Assembly (NCBI RefSeq): GCF_004011695.2
Contig: NC_082414.1
Coordinates: forward strand, 1,550,001-1,614,000
Source of the DNA: Ascochyta rabiei
Lineage: Eukaryota > Ascomycota > Dothideomycetes > Pleosporales > Didymellaceae
Reading direction: 5' to 3'
Length of the DNA: 64,000 bases
Shown here: positions 33,555-45,782 of the stretch, in pieces
Position numbering within the stretch: the first letter of the stretch is position 1
Layout of the letters: each line of letters begins with the position of its first letter
Notes under the pieces: generated by a model
The model's database searches: none
The model's input: only the letters and a program-made list of their open reading frames with translations
What the model was told of the DNA's origin: nothing
Position numbers and translations under genes: made by a program

Positions 33555-34427
33555 CTAGAACTTCTCCGCAGCCGGTCGCATGTCGAGTTCGTGGGTCCAC
33601 AGGCACGGCTTCTGGTTATGCAGCCACAGATACGTCTCTCCAACAGCATCAGCGCTCATCTTCTTACCAATCTTCTGGTCCTCGCCGTCCTTGTCCTCGA
33701 TACCCCCGTTGGCGATGGTATGCACTACATGCACGCCCTTCTCGCTCAGCTCCCTCGCGAGTGTCTGCGCCAGCTGTCGGACAGAAGCGCGTCCAGCGCC
33801 GTAGGCAGCGAACTGCGCACTGCACCGCAGCGCACCGAGTGTGCCGGTGAAGATGAGTGTCTTGGAACAGTCAGCCATAACTCTTTTTTCTCAGCATGGA
33901 AGACTCACTCCCTTCTTCTCTCCGCCCTCCGCTAGAGCCTTCTCCCCATGATCGGCATAGAACCTCTTGATACTCTCCTGCGCAAACGTAAAAGCACCAC
34001 CAACATACTCCTCCAAGCTGCCCTCAAACTCCTCCCTTGTCTCCTCGAGAAACGGCTTCTTGGACGAGTGCTTGACGCTGTACACCGCCACCTCCGCCTT
34101 CAGACCCGCGAAGCTCTTGTGCGCCTTGATGTCCCGAAACGCCTTCTCGATCGCCGCCTTGGACGTGTCCGACGGAAAAGCCTCGAGCACAGCGTCCGGC
34201 GACGTCTTACGAACAGTGGAGATGACCGATTCGAGCGATTCGGGACGCCGCGCCAGCAGCGCAACGGCTAGGTTACCGTGCGAGGGCGACGAGAGAATGC
34301 GCGCGATTCCAGTGCCCTGTGAGCTTGTCAGTAGTGCTTTCTTAGCTACACGCTGTCTACACTTCAATGCAACGCATACCGTGTTAGGCCCCGCGCCGAT
34401 CAGAATCGCAAGTCCCTTGGGTGCCAT
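33555..34427 (-). CDS. Atypical short-chain dehydrogenase/reductase
   Basis: Minus-strand exons 34427-34380, 34316-33909 and 33860-33555 give 253 residues, normal for a classical SDR. The Rossmann start is 'LAILIGAGPNTGTGIARIL', a glycine-rich turn of the less common GxGxxxGxG form. 'TLIFTGTLG' is the strand before the active site. The usual YxxxK reads Y-G-A-G-R, so Arg stands where the catalytic Lys is expected, and no NAG motif is present. 'GVHVVHTIANGGI' resembles a group of fungal oxidoreductases with the same layout. Cofactor binding is likely; catalysis and substrate are uncertain. Intron 2 ends in AAG. Confidence 0.8.
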
Positions 34428-35783
34428 GATTGTCTAGTCTCTCTCGTCTTTGGCAATGCTTTACTATGGGTGTCTGGGTGAGGTCCAGGGCGCTGGAGTC
34501 TTGCGTAAGAAAAGCACAACAGGAATCGAGCAGCAACGGGCATGGGTAGGGTACTATGTATTTGTCAATCTAGCTACATGTCGTCGATCGCTGGTTGCGC
34601 AATTGCATCATCGTTGCCGCTGCTGCAGTGCGCTGACCGCTAGCGCTTGGACGCTGTTGCTCTGCTATGTGGGTGGGTGGGTCTGCTGCGTGCTGCAAGG
34701 TATTGTTTTCGCTTTTCCGAGCAACGTGAATTGATCTGCTCTTTCAGGCTCTTGGTGCCGTGGCGGCGCAATGCTACTCGCGGGTTGGGTGACGTAGGAG
34801 ACGAGGTGGAAAACCTGGGGTATCGATAAGAGCGCCGTGGTAGTGGTCACTACGTTTTCTTAACATGACCTGTTCGGTTTTTTCCGCTGATGCAATGCTG
34901 TTCTCACGCTGTTTGGAGGGACTTTTCGATTACAACTGTTCAAAAAGCACGACAACGGCTTCACTAGTCTTCTCTCGCAGACGTGATTGGTTCAGCGACT
35001 ACGTGGCACTACTGACTCAATTGTAAGTCCGCTCTCCTGGGGATATCGATGTCGTCATCTCGTGTCAGGCACCGAAATTGAGCGCCATGTACGCTGGAGT
35101 GACTCGACGTACATGGACGTTTCTGTAGTCAATGCGTTCGTTTTAGCGATATTGTCTCAAGGAGTACCTTGTTGTACCAATGCTAATGTGTTCAAATGGT
35201 ATCCAAGTCAACATGGACAGTCATCGAGCCCTATCTTGAGATTCACGACTGAGCTTCCACTGGGCAGAAACGAGCTATTTACTGAGTCAAAATCTGTCAG
35301 ACGCTATCTGCAAACATGATTGCCTCCCTCCTCACTTGGTTGGCATGCGCCAGCACAGCTCCAACTCTGCCACCACTCGGCTACGGTCGAAGGCTCCTGC
35401 GTGAAACCTTCGGCAGGAGATGCTACAATACATCACTTTCTTGTCTTGCCGACGCAGCTCTCACAACCATGGCATTGGAATTCAACGTTTGGGCTCGGAT
35501 AACGGCTGGAGATAACTTGGCTTATGGCAGTACCGTCAGATAACTGCATGTAAGCCGTATCCGTGGAAAGACCGAGACGCTGGAAAGGTGCATGCTTGCA
35601 ACAGGCGGCGTATGTGTGGGAGCCAGCGATGAGAAAAGTACGTCTTCAAGCCAGCATGGAGATCTTTGTTGAGGTTTTCAGCCATCTTGGCGGCGGATTC
35701 AAGCGCATCAAACAGTGAAGATGGTATGCAGGCGTTCCGACACATCATGTTCTGTATTCCAGGACCTGCGAGTTACAAGATTC
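34428..35783. other. 1.36-kb intergenic region
   Basis: No supported gene is seen; short open frames lack family resemblance and splice structure. Confidence 0.5.
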
Positions 35784-36042
35784 CTCTTGATTTCTTTCTC
35801 CTGACTTCTTTCTCCTGACTTCTTTCTCCTGACTTCTTTCTCCTGACTTCTTTCTCCTGACTTCTTTCTCCTGACTTCTTTCTCCTGACTTCTTTCTCCT
35901 GACTTCTTTCTCCTGACTTCTTTCTCCTGACTTCTTTCTCCTGACTTCTTTCTCCTGACTTCTTTCTCCTGGTTTCTTTCTCCTGACTTCCTTCTCTTGA
36001 TTTCCTTCTCTTGATTTCCTTCTCTTGATTTCCTTCTTTTGA
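35784..36042. repeat. 14-bp minisatellite, about 18 copies
   Basis: A tandem array of 'gacttctttctcct', nearly perfect in the centre, degrades at the right edge to 'gatttccttctctt' and similar. One strand is entirely pyrimidine-rich, so the array could form triplex DNA. The minus strand is open across it only because 42 bp (three units) encode 14 residues. Confidence 0.92.
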
Positions 36043-39000
36043 TCAAATGCACAGGCAAAGATGCCTCCTTGTACTACCTCAGGGCTTCGTTACTGGCGGG
36101 AAGTAGCGTGATCTCGAAGAGCCTAGCACCGGCTACCCCAGAGATGAGTCGTAGGAGGTGAAAGGTCGATGGAAAGAGCCGGTATGTTGAGTACATAGGG
36201 TGATCGTTCTATGTCGCGTATACTGGAATGTTAGGCGTTGTGCCTATTTGCAAGCTCTCGATGCAAAAAAAACCACTGCACGATGTGGTGACAACCAACC
36301 TAGGACCGCGAACACCCTATCACGACATATACTATAGTCTGGGCGCTGAGATGCATATACGCATTGAAGGATATGATTACGCTTGCCCATTCGTGCTTGA
36401 GGAGCCAGCTGAGCACATAATTGGGGCCGCCACGCAAGGCGATAGCTTCTCTGGACATTAAGTAGGCGTTCGCAATAAGTGTGAGCAGTATGAGCCCGCT
36501 GGCGTTGTTACAAGGTAGGTAGATGGTTTAACGGCAGCCCTGACATTCCATACTCTGACCGTGGCGGTATGCTCGTAACCAACAACTGTCTAGATAGGAT
36601 GTAACTCTAGTCAAGTTCTTGTGGCGCCATGCCAAAGAGCAAGTTTATTCTAAATGAACTACCCTACCTAGTCGTTCATTGACGGAAATTTTGCAGACCC
36701 TGCAGCAGTTGTGAAACTGGTCAGGCTCAATCCAGACATTCGAATCGAGGTTTTGTTGTACTTGCAAAATGGCTTCGGCGTGTAATCTTTTGATAGGTGA
36801 TGATATTCGACACAGTGAAGCCCCTTTGTCGCAAAATGACGCCAACCTTATGCCAGACATGACGCCAATGGCGAAGGACCTTAGTAACTGCTCACTAGCA
36901 GAACGGGGCGGTGTAGTTTGCTACGCCAAGCATGTCCCTTGTAATACTAGGATCAGCATTGACGTAGCACAAGGCGACCGTAAGACGCCTCAAGGAAACA
37001 ACGTCCGGACTTCGGTGATTGGGCGCTCGAGGGTCACGCTGGTCTAGTCCAGAAGTGGGAAGGCAGCTCATGGCTTTCCCCTTTTGGACTCCGAACGTCC
37101 ACTTCTTGCAGTGTAACACGTCCTCGATGTTTACTTCCTTCATCGTCAACCGAGGTCCACGTGAACTTTTCGGTCTCTTCACGCGAAGCTTCAACTTGTG
37201 CACTTCTAATTGTCTTTACCCTTGTCCGCGGACTCGCTTGTGCTTACTAGTTAGAAAACTGCGCGCTTGGAGCAGCCTTGGTATTAGGTGAGCACTGCAT
37301 GTACATTTCCACTCTCGTCCATCTTTGGTTACCATTACTTTCATCTGTTCAATGACTAGCCGAATGTAGACTGCTGATTCCAATATGGAATTTGTACAAA
37401 CAGCAAGAGCGTCATCATTAACCATTGTAAAACATCGCATGTCAAAGCCTCGGAGTCTACACGTCGATAATTCGTGGAAAATCAGCCATTGGCTTCGCAT
37501 CCTTGACAAACGAGTGCTCGAGGTAGCCAAGGTACACAACGTCCGAAACCAGACTATAAATGGTCGGATCCGACAAGCATCAGCTGGGCCTCGCAGCCGT
37601 TGCATACGGAAGCAGGACCGAGAGTGTGAAAAAGATCCACGTCGTGCGGTTCACCGCTGCTCCTGATCCGTCGCCCATGATCGATCGGGGCTTGAAGTTC
37701 GCATGGCCATCCTTCATCCTTCGTGCGCGCAGGTTTTCTTAGCCGATCCTTTCCAGACGTTTACCCAGTCGCCAGCCGCTCCTTCTGTCTCGCCAAAGGA
37801 GACTAAGCGAGAGCTGGCGCTCGGCAATTGTACCCCAGCAGCCTCCAGTGTACTCACAACCCAGTAAAGAGGCAACGTACGTGATGCCGTTCCCACAGAA
37901 AGCTTCTTGGGAGACTGCTACACTGAGCGACAAGATAAGATAATACGGCGCTAGTTTGAGGCTCAAACAGGGAGCTGCAAGATATGGGCTTGAGCTTGTG
38001 GATTCCAATCCGACATGTGCCAACTATCCGTGGCGCTATCCGCGGCACCACCTCCAGACACTCTGCCCCGTTGATAGAGTACGCGTACTCCGGTGAGCTG
38101 TCGAAGCTGTCCACTGGATTGAATGAGTGTTATGTTAAAGTGTTCAGCATTCAGCTGAGCGTGATACCCGAATCCGGTTGGCGATTGACTCCGAGGACGC
38201 ATGGAAAAGCCAAGGATCGGCTTCGCTCCAGCCCACCCGAAAAGACAAGATGGGCTGAACATGCGACGCTACGAATTATTACCTGAGCCGCACTTCGGCC
38301 AGCTTCTGTGCGGGCCTGCAGTGGGGTCATGGTTTCGTGAGTTCCTTGATCAAATCCCAGCAATGATCATCCACCAGAACAACCTGACTGCAAGCACGGA
38401 CGCAATTCCCTGCCGTTATGGCAATTGCCGGAGACCCTTGAATCGACCACATGGATTTTGTTCTCGCGTGTTGAGGGGGTTGCGTCAGGTTGGGGAACTG
38501 CCCAAAGTACAAGCGAAGCACCTGCGTCTGACGGGGCGTGGAAAAGCAGCTTCATTGCCGCAAATCCGGCGGAGTTCTCACTTGCATGTTCTCCGCTCCG
38601 TGATGGCGCAGCTTTATGCAATATCGAAGCCTTTATTGTCCAGGCTTCCCGTGTTGTCTGCTAGATCGAGATGAGTATACGCCACTTCTCTGTCCATTGA
38701 ACTATGTTGAGGTTTTTTCTTGGACGTACCGCTACAGCATCCCTCATCGGGCGACCCGCAGCGTTGCAGGTTCCCACTCAGACTATCCGCAAGTTCGCAA
38801 ACCGCACAGGAAGTCGTCGTCGTCATGGATTTGCTTTCCACTGTCGGAGTCGAGAATCGGCCATCACGGTCAACGACGGTCCCCGTCAAGTCCAGCAAGC
38901 CGCCTGCGGCGTCTCAGGGCTATCGCTTCGAACCGAAAATCACCAGCAACTGAGCAGCAAGAGACTGCAGCTATGTTGTACTACATAGAGTACCCACTCA

Positions 39001-40503
39001 TCGCGCCAGTAGCGGTAGCGCTTGCGCCATGCGGCAGGGTAGCTCCACAAGCTCTTTCACTTAGGAGCGCCATCCGACCGAGAATGCAGCATTCCATTGG
39101 CTCCTCAGCAGATAGGCACTAACATCCACAACGTCTCACCAATAACAGACAAAGAAGCCGGCGAACTCAGGCCTCGGCCGTCCGAAGTTCATGGTCCAGC
39201 CAATGAGCGCAGCCTTGGTTTAGATCCTGACAGTGCTTGGCTAAAAGCGGTTGTATATGCTCGCCATGGCCTGTTAAGAACTCATGTGCGCATGGCTACC
39301 TCTACCTGCTAATCACCCTACCTTATCGCGTGCATGCCGGTGAACCATGACCAGCCCGGAGGCGAAGTACGTTTCGGTATCTCGGGCCCTCAGACTTTAA
39401 CGAATGTGGCGAGCAAGTTAGCACGACATCGCTCCGCATGGAATGCGTGCCGCGTGACTGCTATAGCATCGACCCCCCCCCTAGATCAAGACGTAGATGA
39501 AACGTCCGTTCACCGCTCGTTCGCTGACCGTGAGCTTTGTCTGAGTAAAGAATCCTTCGAGGCGTTGCATCCTACGACCAGAAACTACAAATACAGGTGA
39601 CATGCAGGGCCAAGCTTCCGTGTGACTATTTCGGGGCACTGAATACGAGAAGCGGAGGGAACAAGCTCTCCGTTCGCTGTAGGGCTGGCGCGCGGGTTGG
39701 ATTACGATGCCATGCAGCAAAGGAGTCAGAACAAAGAGACCCCTGCAACCATTAGCTGCCCGGTGGAGTTTCATGCGCACACAGGTTAGACTTTCCCAAT
39801 ATTGCCATATCTCAACAGCTGCAGTTTGGCGAGATATGCGAAGCACCCGCCACGTGCCCCACATAACGCGTGGCGTGCACACGGTAGATCGAGGGCCCAC
39901 TTTCACCATCCTAGCCAGGCTGGAGGGTGGAGAAACCGGGAAGCGGGTATGTGCCGGTGATAGGCCTTGCGAAAAGGGACCAGGGATGGTGGGAAGGAAG
40001 GCCAGTCCCGGCCATGTGGCGAAGTGTCATTTCCCGCGTTGACCTGCATAGCGGTTTCTGGGCCCGCGATGCGAGGTAGGTTGCGTTCAGACGAGGTGCA
40101 GCCAGGCAAGCTGACCGGCAAAAATTCAGCACGCAGTCTCCATCAGGTGACCACGTGAGGCGGAGAGGAGGTCTTGGCCTAGGACACGAGTGGAGTCAGC
40201 AGCCAGCCAGTGCGGTTTGTTGGTTGTATGATGCTCCAACTGCGGGCTGAGGCAGGTGACAAGGGCCCATTGATGTCTGCGGCTCTGTCAGCTTCAATGT
40301 GGCTGACATGCTTCCTTCACCATACCATCGTCACCCATCTGTAGCCTGGAGTACCTTGAGAATGAGCGGGAGCTTATATAGCTCGCCGGATCGACACTTC
40401 CACTCACTCTCCACATCATCAACTCGACAGCTTTTCTGCACAACCTCGAAAAATCAGGCACAAGTCTATCACTACAGCCACTACCAACGTCTTCTCAACA
40501 GCC
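36043..40503. other. 4.5-kb gene desert
   Basis: Normal base make-up, dense in short overlapping open frames of 60-157 codons on both strands, but none shows a recognisable family, biased codon use or convincing introns. It may hold fast-evolving small genes, non-coding RNA or old decayed genes. The last 200 bp are the promoter and AC/TC-rich leader of the dioxygenase gene. Confidence 0.45.
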
Positions 40504-41724
40504 ATGTCAACGCACTCGCTGAGCCAGAGATCCTCTACAGAGAGCTTGCAGAGTAGCTCTTCAACCCACTCAATCCCTGACAAGCTTGCCCCAGCGCTTG
40601 CAGGTCCTATGACTTGGAGAGGCGCAGAGTTGAACGCATCGCAATACGTCATCGAGCTCTCGAGAGCCGAAGTCGACAACGTCCGAGCTGCCGTTGTCGG
40701 CTTCAAGCTACAGCGGCTTCCTCGTGGCGAAATCTCCCAGCGCACGTTCTCATTGGCGGCCGACTTGGCGCGAAAGCTATCCACTGTCAGCAAGGAGCTT
40801 CATGAAGGCCCGGGAGTGGTCGTGTTGCGTGGCCTGGAGGCAGCCAGGTTCAACGATGAGGAGGCCGTGATCGCGTTCGCTGGTGTGTGCTCGTACGTTG
40901 CGCCGGAGCGCGCGACAGACTCGTATGCCAATCAGACACTCAGCCATATCCGCGATGCTACCAAGGAAGCTGTACCGGTGTGGGCGAAGGACATTGGGCT
41001 TGCCGGCTCCAAGATCACAGCCGCAATGGACTTCCACAGCGATCGGTTTTCAGGAGATATTCTGGCTCTTCATGTGAGAGACGAGGGTGGCACGGGTAGG
41101 GGAGGTGGACAGTACGTTGCGAGCTTCTGGGCAATATACAACGAACTGCTACGGACTGAGCCGGAAGTTCTGGAGACAATGGCCGAGTCGGACTGGCCGT
41201 TCGAGCTGAAGCAAAAGTAAGTCTGTGTGCTCAGGGTACGCAAGAAGGAAGACTGACCAAGCAGCAGAGACCAAGCGCCGCACCTCGACCTCGGACCGAC
41301 CCTGTTCTTCTCCAGGGGCAAGCCCATATGCCAGCTCGTTAAGGCGCCGCTCCTCGGCAGCCCGCGTATCCAGCGGGATCCAAGCATGCCGAAGGTCTCG
41401 TGCAAGCAACTTTACGCCATGCACGTTGTTCAAGACCTAGCCCAACAATTCAGCACACGGCTAGATCGCAAACAAGGCGACATACAGTTGATTAATAACT
41501 TGAGCATCATGCATGCTCGCAAGGCATACCAGGGAACCAATGGGAAGCCAAGTACTCGACACTTGCTGCGCATGTTCCTCCGGGATCCCGAAAACGCCTG
41601 GAACAAGCCGAGCCGTTGCCGAAACAATTTCAACGATCCTTTCATGCCTGGCAGACCCCAGGAACTACCCATCATTGATATGGATCCCTGGCGCGCCATC
41701 AGTGGCCGTGAGAGCCATGGTTGA
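40504..41724 (+). CDS. TauD/TfdA-like 2-oxoglutarate Fe(II) dioxygenase
   Basis: Exons 40504-41216 and 41268-41724 give 389 residues. After a Ser-rich leader, 'GPGVVVLRGLEAARF' matches the N-terminal strand of clavaminate-synthase/TauD-like enzymes. The iron-binding H-x-D is 'DFHSDRF' (His178, Asp180). The distal His is in 'LSIMHARKAY' (about 320), followed by the 2OG-binding Arg in 'RHLLRMFLRD'. The expected reaction is hydroxylation or oxidative cleavage using O2 and 2-oxoglutarate; the substrate is unknown. The acceptor 'gcagcag' offers two in-frame choices differing by one residue. The leader before the ATG is AC-rich and there is a 'cttatatag' TATA-like box at about 40372. Confidence 0.85.
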
Positions 41725-42043
41725 ACGCAACCGTTTTTCCGCGACTTGAGAGGAAATCTCTCATGTCATGCAGGCTTGAGGCATTTACCACGTTTCATGG
41801 GATAGCGAGGAGTATCGTTTGTGTGCATTTGGGAGGCAGGATTGATTTTGTAATACATCAAGCACTCGGTCTCTAGCTGCATTTACAGGTTATTAATTTA
41901 GTACCGTAACTTACAGGAGTCTGTATCGTAACCTACTAAAACGGACCCAATCTCTTGTCAATCTCACTCAGCACATGAGGATCTTTACTTTTACTTGATC
42001 CTCATCAGGTGACATGTGATTTTACAAACAGTACACACTACGC
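41725..42043. other. Intergenic between convergent genes
   Basis: The 3' flanks of the dioxygenase and the transcription-factor gene; AT-rich, nothing else visible. Confidence 0.5.
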
Positions 42044-44608
42044 TTACGCTCCAGCCTCTTTGAACAGCTTCGTGATCCATTCGCTTGCATACGAATGATG
42101 CGTTGCAGCGAATCCGGTAAGTGGCGGCTGGAATTGGTCTGTATGTATTAGATCATGTTTTGTTTTCTGAACACGTGGCAGACTTACCGGGGCTAGGTCT
42201 GTCGAAGATTTGCGTCATCTCCGTAACGTAGGCAAACCCTTCAGCGTCTATATGTCCACGCGCACGCAACTCTTCCGGGTTGTCACGTGCTAGCTTGAAG
42301 GGCGAGTAGCCGCGTAATGTGCAGCGCCAGTGATACAGGAGCACTGGGAATGCGAATTCCCATTTCTTGACTTGGTTGTTGACGACGTTGTTGACTTGAT
42401 GTTCAATGAGCTAAGTGAATTAGCTGTTGTTGTCCTGCCAGTGTACGTAAACTTACCGTGCCGTTTTTGGCTTTCATGTATCCTTTTGCTCCTTTGTTGA
42501 TGTATTCGAGATTCCAGAAAATCACGTAGAAGGTGAGGAAAAGCTCATACCATGGTTTGATTTTGGGTTTGAAGATCAGAGAGGCCAACTCCTTAACAAA
42601 CAGTTTTTCCAGCTTGCGCAAGTATTTGACAGCGGCAACGTCCATCTGGTGTGTGATGGCGCCAGGCAGAGGTCGGTCGCGAGAGTTTCGGTCATAGGCT
42701 TCATAATCGCTGCTTCCCAGATGGCGGTAATCGTACTCTTGTATGCCTGGGATGTCGTCTGACCAAACCGTGCCATAGCCCTGAGAAACGACCGAGAGGC
42801 ACTGCAGCCGCATGGCCAGGTCCAGAGCCCGTGAACCATGGACGCTCCGCATGCGGAACACTTCTCGGTAGGTGTGTGTGGCAACCTCGTCGTGTTGGAT
42901 GCGGTCGAAGATCCACGCCTCGATGTGGGGCTGAAGGCTTGAGAAGTAACGCTCGAAAGCAGATACCAAGTTGGCAGTATCGTAGATGGCATATGCGGGC
43001 TGCTCGATTGCGCGGACATGTCCTTCTCTAGTAGACCATACAGAAGTTGCTGTATCAAGTGAGCCTCTTCTTGGACTATACGGGCGGAACGCAACACGCA
43101 TGGGTCGAGCGTTTGGTATGCGGCCATAGCCAGGCAGGTTCCACAGAATGTCCATTTCCCATAGCTGACTTCCAGGTTTCCAGTCGTACCTCAAGAACTC
43201 GGCTACTTCTTGTTGCTCGCGACCGTTGCACCGTCTAATGATGCTTGTGTCCTCCAGGTGTTCTCTGTAGCACGGCTCACGAAATGATCGAGCATGTCCT
43301 TCAATCTTGTTGCATTTCTGACATGGATCGCCTTCGTCACAACCTGACTTGTAGAACCTGCACCGGACGCATATCCTTTTGGTCTTGCGCATGGTATGTG
43401 TTTTCTCTCGTTGTTTCTCCTCGAGGGGACCCTTCCGTTTTGAGACTTTCATCTTCTCTTGTCTCTCGACGTACGACGATGGGACCTTTGCAGCTTTCTT
43501 CTTGCTTCCAGATCGTCGATTGCCTTGCATATGTATCGACGGCTCCGAAGACTGTTCGACTTGAGCGCTCCCATGCTCGTAGACACTCTGGTCCGGACGG
43601 GTTTGCACAAGTGGCCATTGTTGCTGCTGAGCTTGAATGTGACCATAGATCGGAGGAGCGGGAACTATGCCAGCTATATTCGCCGTCGACCACTGCGCGT
43701 CCTGAATGTTAGCCGGCACAATAGTACTTACGGCAGATGACAGTCCACTACTGGGATGAGAAGTGTAGTGTTGGTGTTCGGTAGGCGCTGAGATTGATGG
43801 AGTACCCCACTCAGACGACGCTTGCAGCAGCGCATGCGTGTGGTCTACGCTCGGTTGCGACTCTGCATGCGGTGGATGAGGGAGTGAGTGTGTCCTCTGT
43901 ATGTGATCCGAGAAAGGTGGGTCTACCGGTGTTGCAGGGGATTCCTGGGGCGGGTTAGTCGAAGACTAGCGTAGGACACGACATCTTCACACTCACCGAG
44001 GTGATGCGCAACGCAGTAAAGCGTTCTGTGTCCCTGAAAGCGTCTTCATGAGAGGACAGGGGATTCTCGTGCGCCACAATCGGTACCTGGTGATGATGGT
44101 GATGATGCCGATCGCTCTGATGCTGCTGATGCTGCTGATGCTGCTGATGTGGGTACAGGCGCGCAGCATTAGAGGTTGTGTGTTGCACAGAGGCGCCCCC
44201 CTCAGCGATATCATAGGGAGCACTTAAGCGCGACGCAAAGCTCTGGTCGCTCACTTGATCGCTCACGGTCGTGTTCCACTCCTGAGTGCTTGGTTGCGGA
44301 TAGCCAGCGTTCCACGCCGATGGAGCAGAAGAAGGCTGCTGCGATCTGGAGAAGTCGGAGCTCAGCCCGGCTTGGGGGTAGTCGAGTAACGGGGCCGACG
44401 AGGGGCCGACATACGAAGTGTGGCTGCTATCTTGCCAGGTTCCTATAAAACTGGCATAGGCTTGGTCGTGGCTGTTGTGTGGGAAATTCTGGTAGTGCGA
44501 AAGAGGGTGGTGGGCACTTCTGTAGTACTGCGAACTGGCCATGGAGGCGGACTGCGGCTGGCTGCGTACCACTTCAGAGCAAGAGCTGGGTGTCTGCGCG
44601 TGGCTCAT
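42044..44608 (-). CDS. Zn-cluster transcription factor (805 aa)
   Basis: Minus-strand exons 44608-43997, 43944-42457, 42410-42188 and 42138-42044 give 805 residues. The N-terminal 390 residues are Ser/Gln/His-rich, including QH repeats and a run of six His, likely an activation or disordered region. A lysine-rich stretch leads into a zinc cluster at about 396: C-x2-C-x6-C-x5-C-x2-C with the sixth Cys 14 positions later ('ICVRCRFYKSGCDEGDPCQK'), a spacing found in a fungal subgroup rather than the Gal4 form. The remainder, about 430-805, is alpha-helical-looking without a recognised middle-homology domain. It is presumably a nuclear DNA-binding regulator; targets are unknown. The start at 44608 is the first in-frame ATG after an upstream stretch lacking one. 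Confidence 0.8.
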
Positions 44609-45782
44609 CCGTGTGGTGGCGGCAAGCAATCGAAAGAGCAGTGAGCGCGATGGCCTCAGGCCAGAGAGCGGTGCTCTACACGTTCAGGTTGTCGTTTGCT
44701 GGCTGCGAGGGGAGGAGGCTCCACGACGCACAAGAGGCGGGCCAGGAATCGAGTTGCAATGCAATGTCGGGTAGGCTGCATGGATAGCTCCCGCGTGGTC
44801 TGAGCTGCATCGTCCCGTAAGCGCGCTGCCCATGTACAGTGGGTAGGTAACCAGTTGTCTGTCGATCGTTTTGTTTCAACCATGCTCATGAAAAGCAACA
44901 ATGTCGGCCGTTGGCTGACAGATGGCTGTCCTACAGACTGCTGTCTTACCGATTGCTGTCTTGAACAGCACTTCAAACAGGTTGCAAGGCAGTCTGGATT
45001 GCACTTTCGATAGCGGGGGGTGGTACAATCCATGCGGCCCCTAACGAAACTCGTTCCGAGCTGGCTCGCCTGGCCCTTGATGCCGCTCGCAACCAAGTGT
45101 GCTAGCGGTTTGCTTAGCGATGTGGAAGCGCCAGGTCCAGTTCCTCTTTGTTTGCCTGTCTTCCCACTAGCCTAGCGGTTGCCGGGAACCGAGATCCGAT
45201 GCAGACATGGACAGGCATCGCTCAAGAGGCACGGCTGGCCGCTGCAGAGCTTGCTACCTCGTCTCGACGCTGCTTCGATGACAAACGGGGTGGTTGGTGC
45301 CAGCCTGCCAGTGCACAGCAGCATTCGTACCTGGATGCTCACGAGGTACGCAGAGGTACGTACAGGGCGGCAGTCGCCCTTCAAGGCACCGTTGGCGCGC
45401 CCAGGTCGGCAGTGGTAGCTGGGCTGCTGTTTGTTGAGGTTATGCGCCACCCCTTGCATGGGAGCAGCAGCGGTAACAAGCATCGCAGGCCTGTACCGTA
45501 CACAGTAGACGAGTTCGTGACGTGGTCTGCCTACAAGGCTTCACTAGCGCAGCCCTATACCAGACGCAGGCACCAACAGGTAGCTGTCACTTCAAGACGT
45601 CACCTCAAGAGCTCACTTCAAGAGTTCCATTACGAACCAGATAGAGAGCTATGAAACACGTTGCATCGTCGAAGCGCGTTTGTTGTGGTGCGCATGTGTG
45701 CTTGAAAACAAGACTCACCTTTCCAAAACCCAAAACCGAATACCTATCCAACCATGACCGGAACAAACATGACCAAACTAGT
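44609..45782. other. 1.2-kb intergenic region
   Basis: Promoter side of the transcription factor and 3' flank of the HMP1-like gene. Short 'ctgtcct/ctgtctt' repeats lie near 44923-44965. A 168-codon open frame at 45148-45654 has no support (see rejected). Confidence 0.45.

Noticed and set aside
35784..36042. CRISPR-like regular repeat
   Set aside because: Units are contiguous without spacers, and the genome is fungal.
35708..36058. Minus-strand frame with RKKSGERSQEKEV repeats
   Set aside because: Produced by the 14-bp minisatellite; the frame is open only because three units make 42 bp.
38200..39122. Overlapping plus-strand frames of 77-168 codons, one with a presequence-like start
   Set aside because: No consistent splice model and no family resemblance.
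43702..43731. Possible 30-nt intron in the Zn-cluster gene
   Set aside because: Has GT..CAG ends but is too short for fungal splicing and is in frame, so it was kept as exon.
45148..45654. 168-codon plus-strand frame
   Set aside because: Low-complexity mix of residues, no family resemblance, no leader or intron signals; likely chance.
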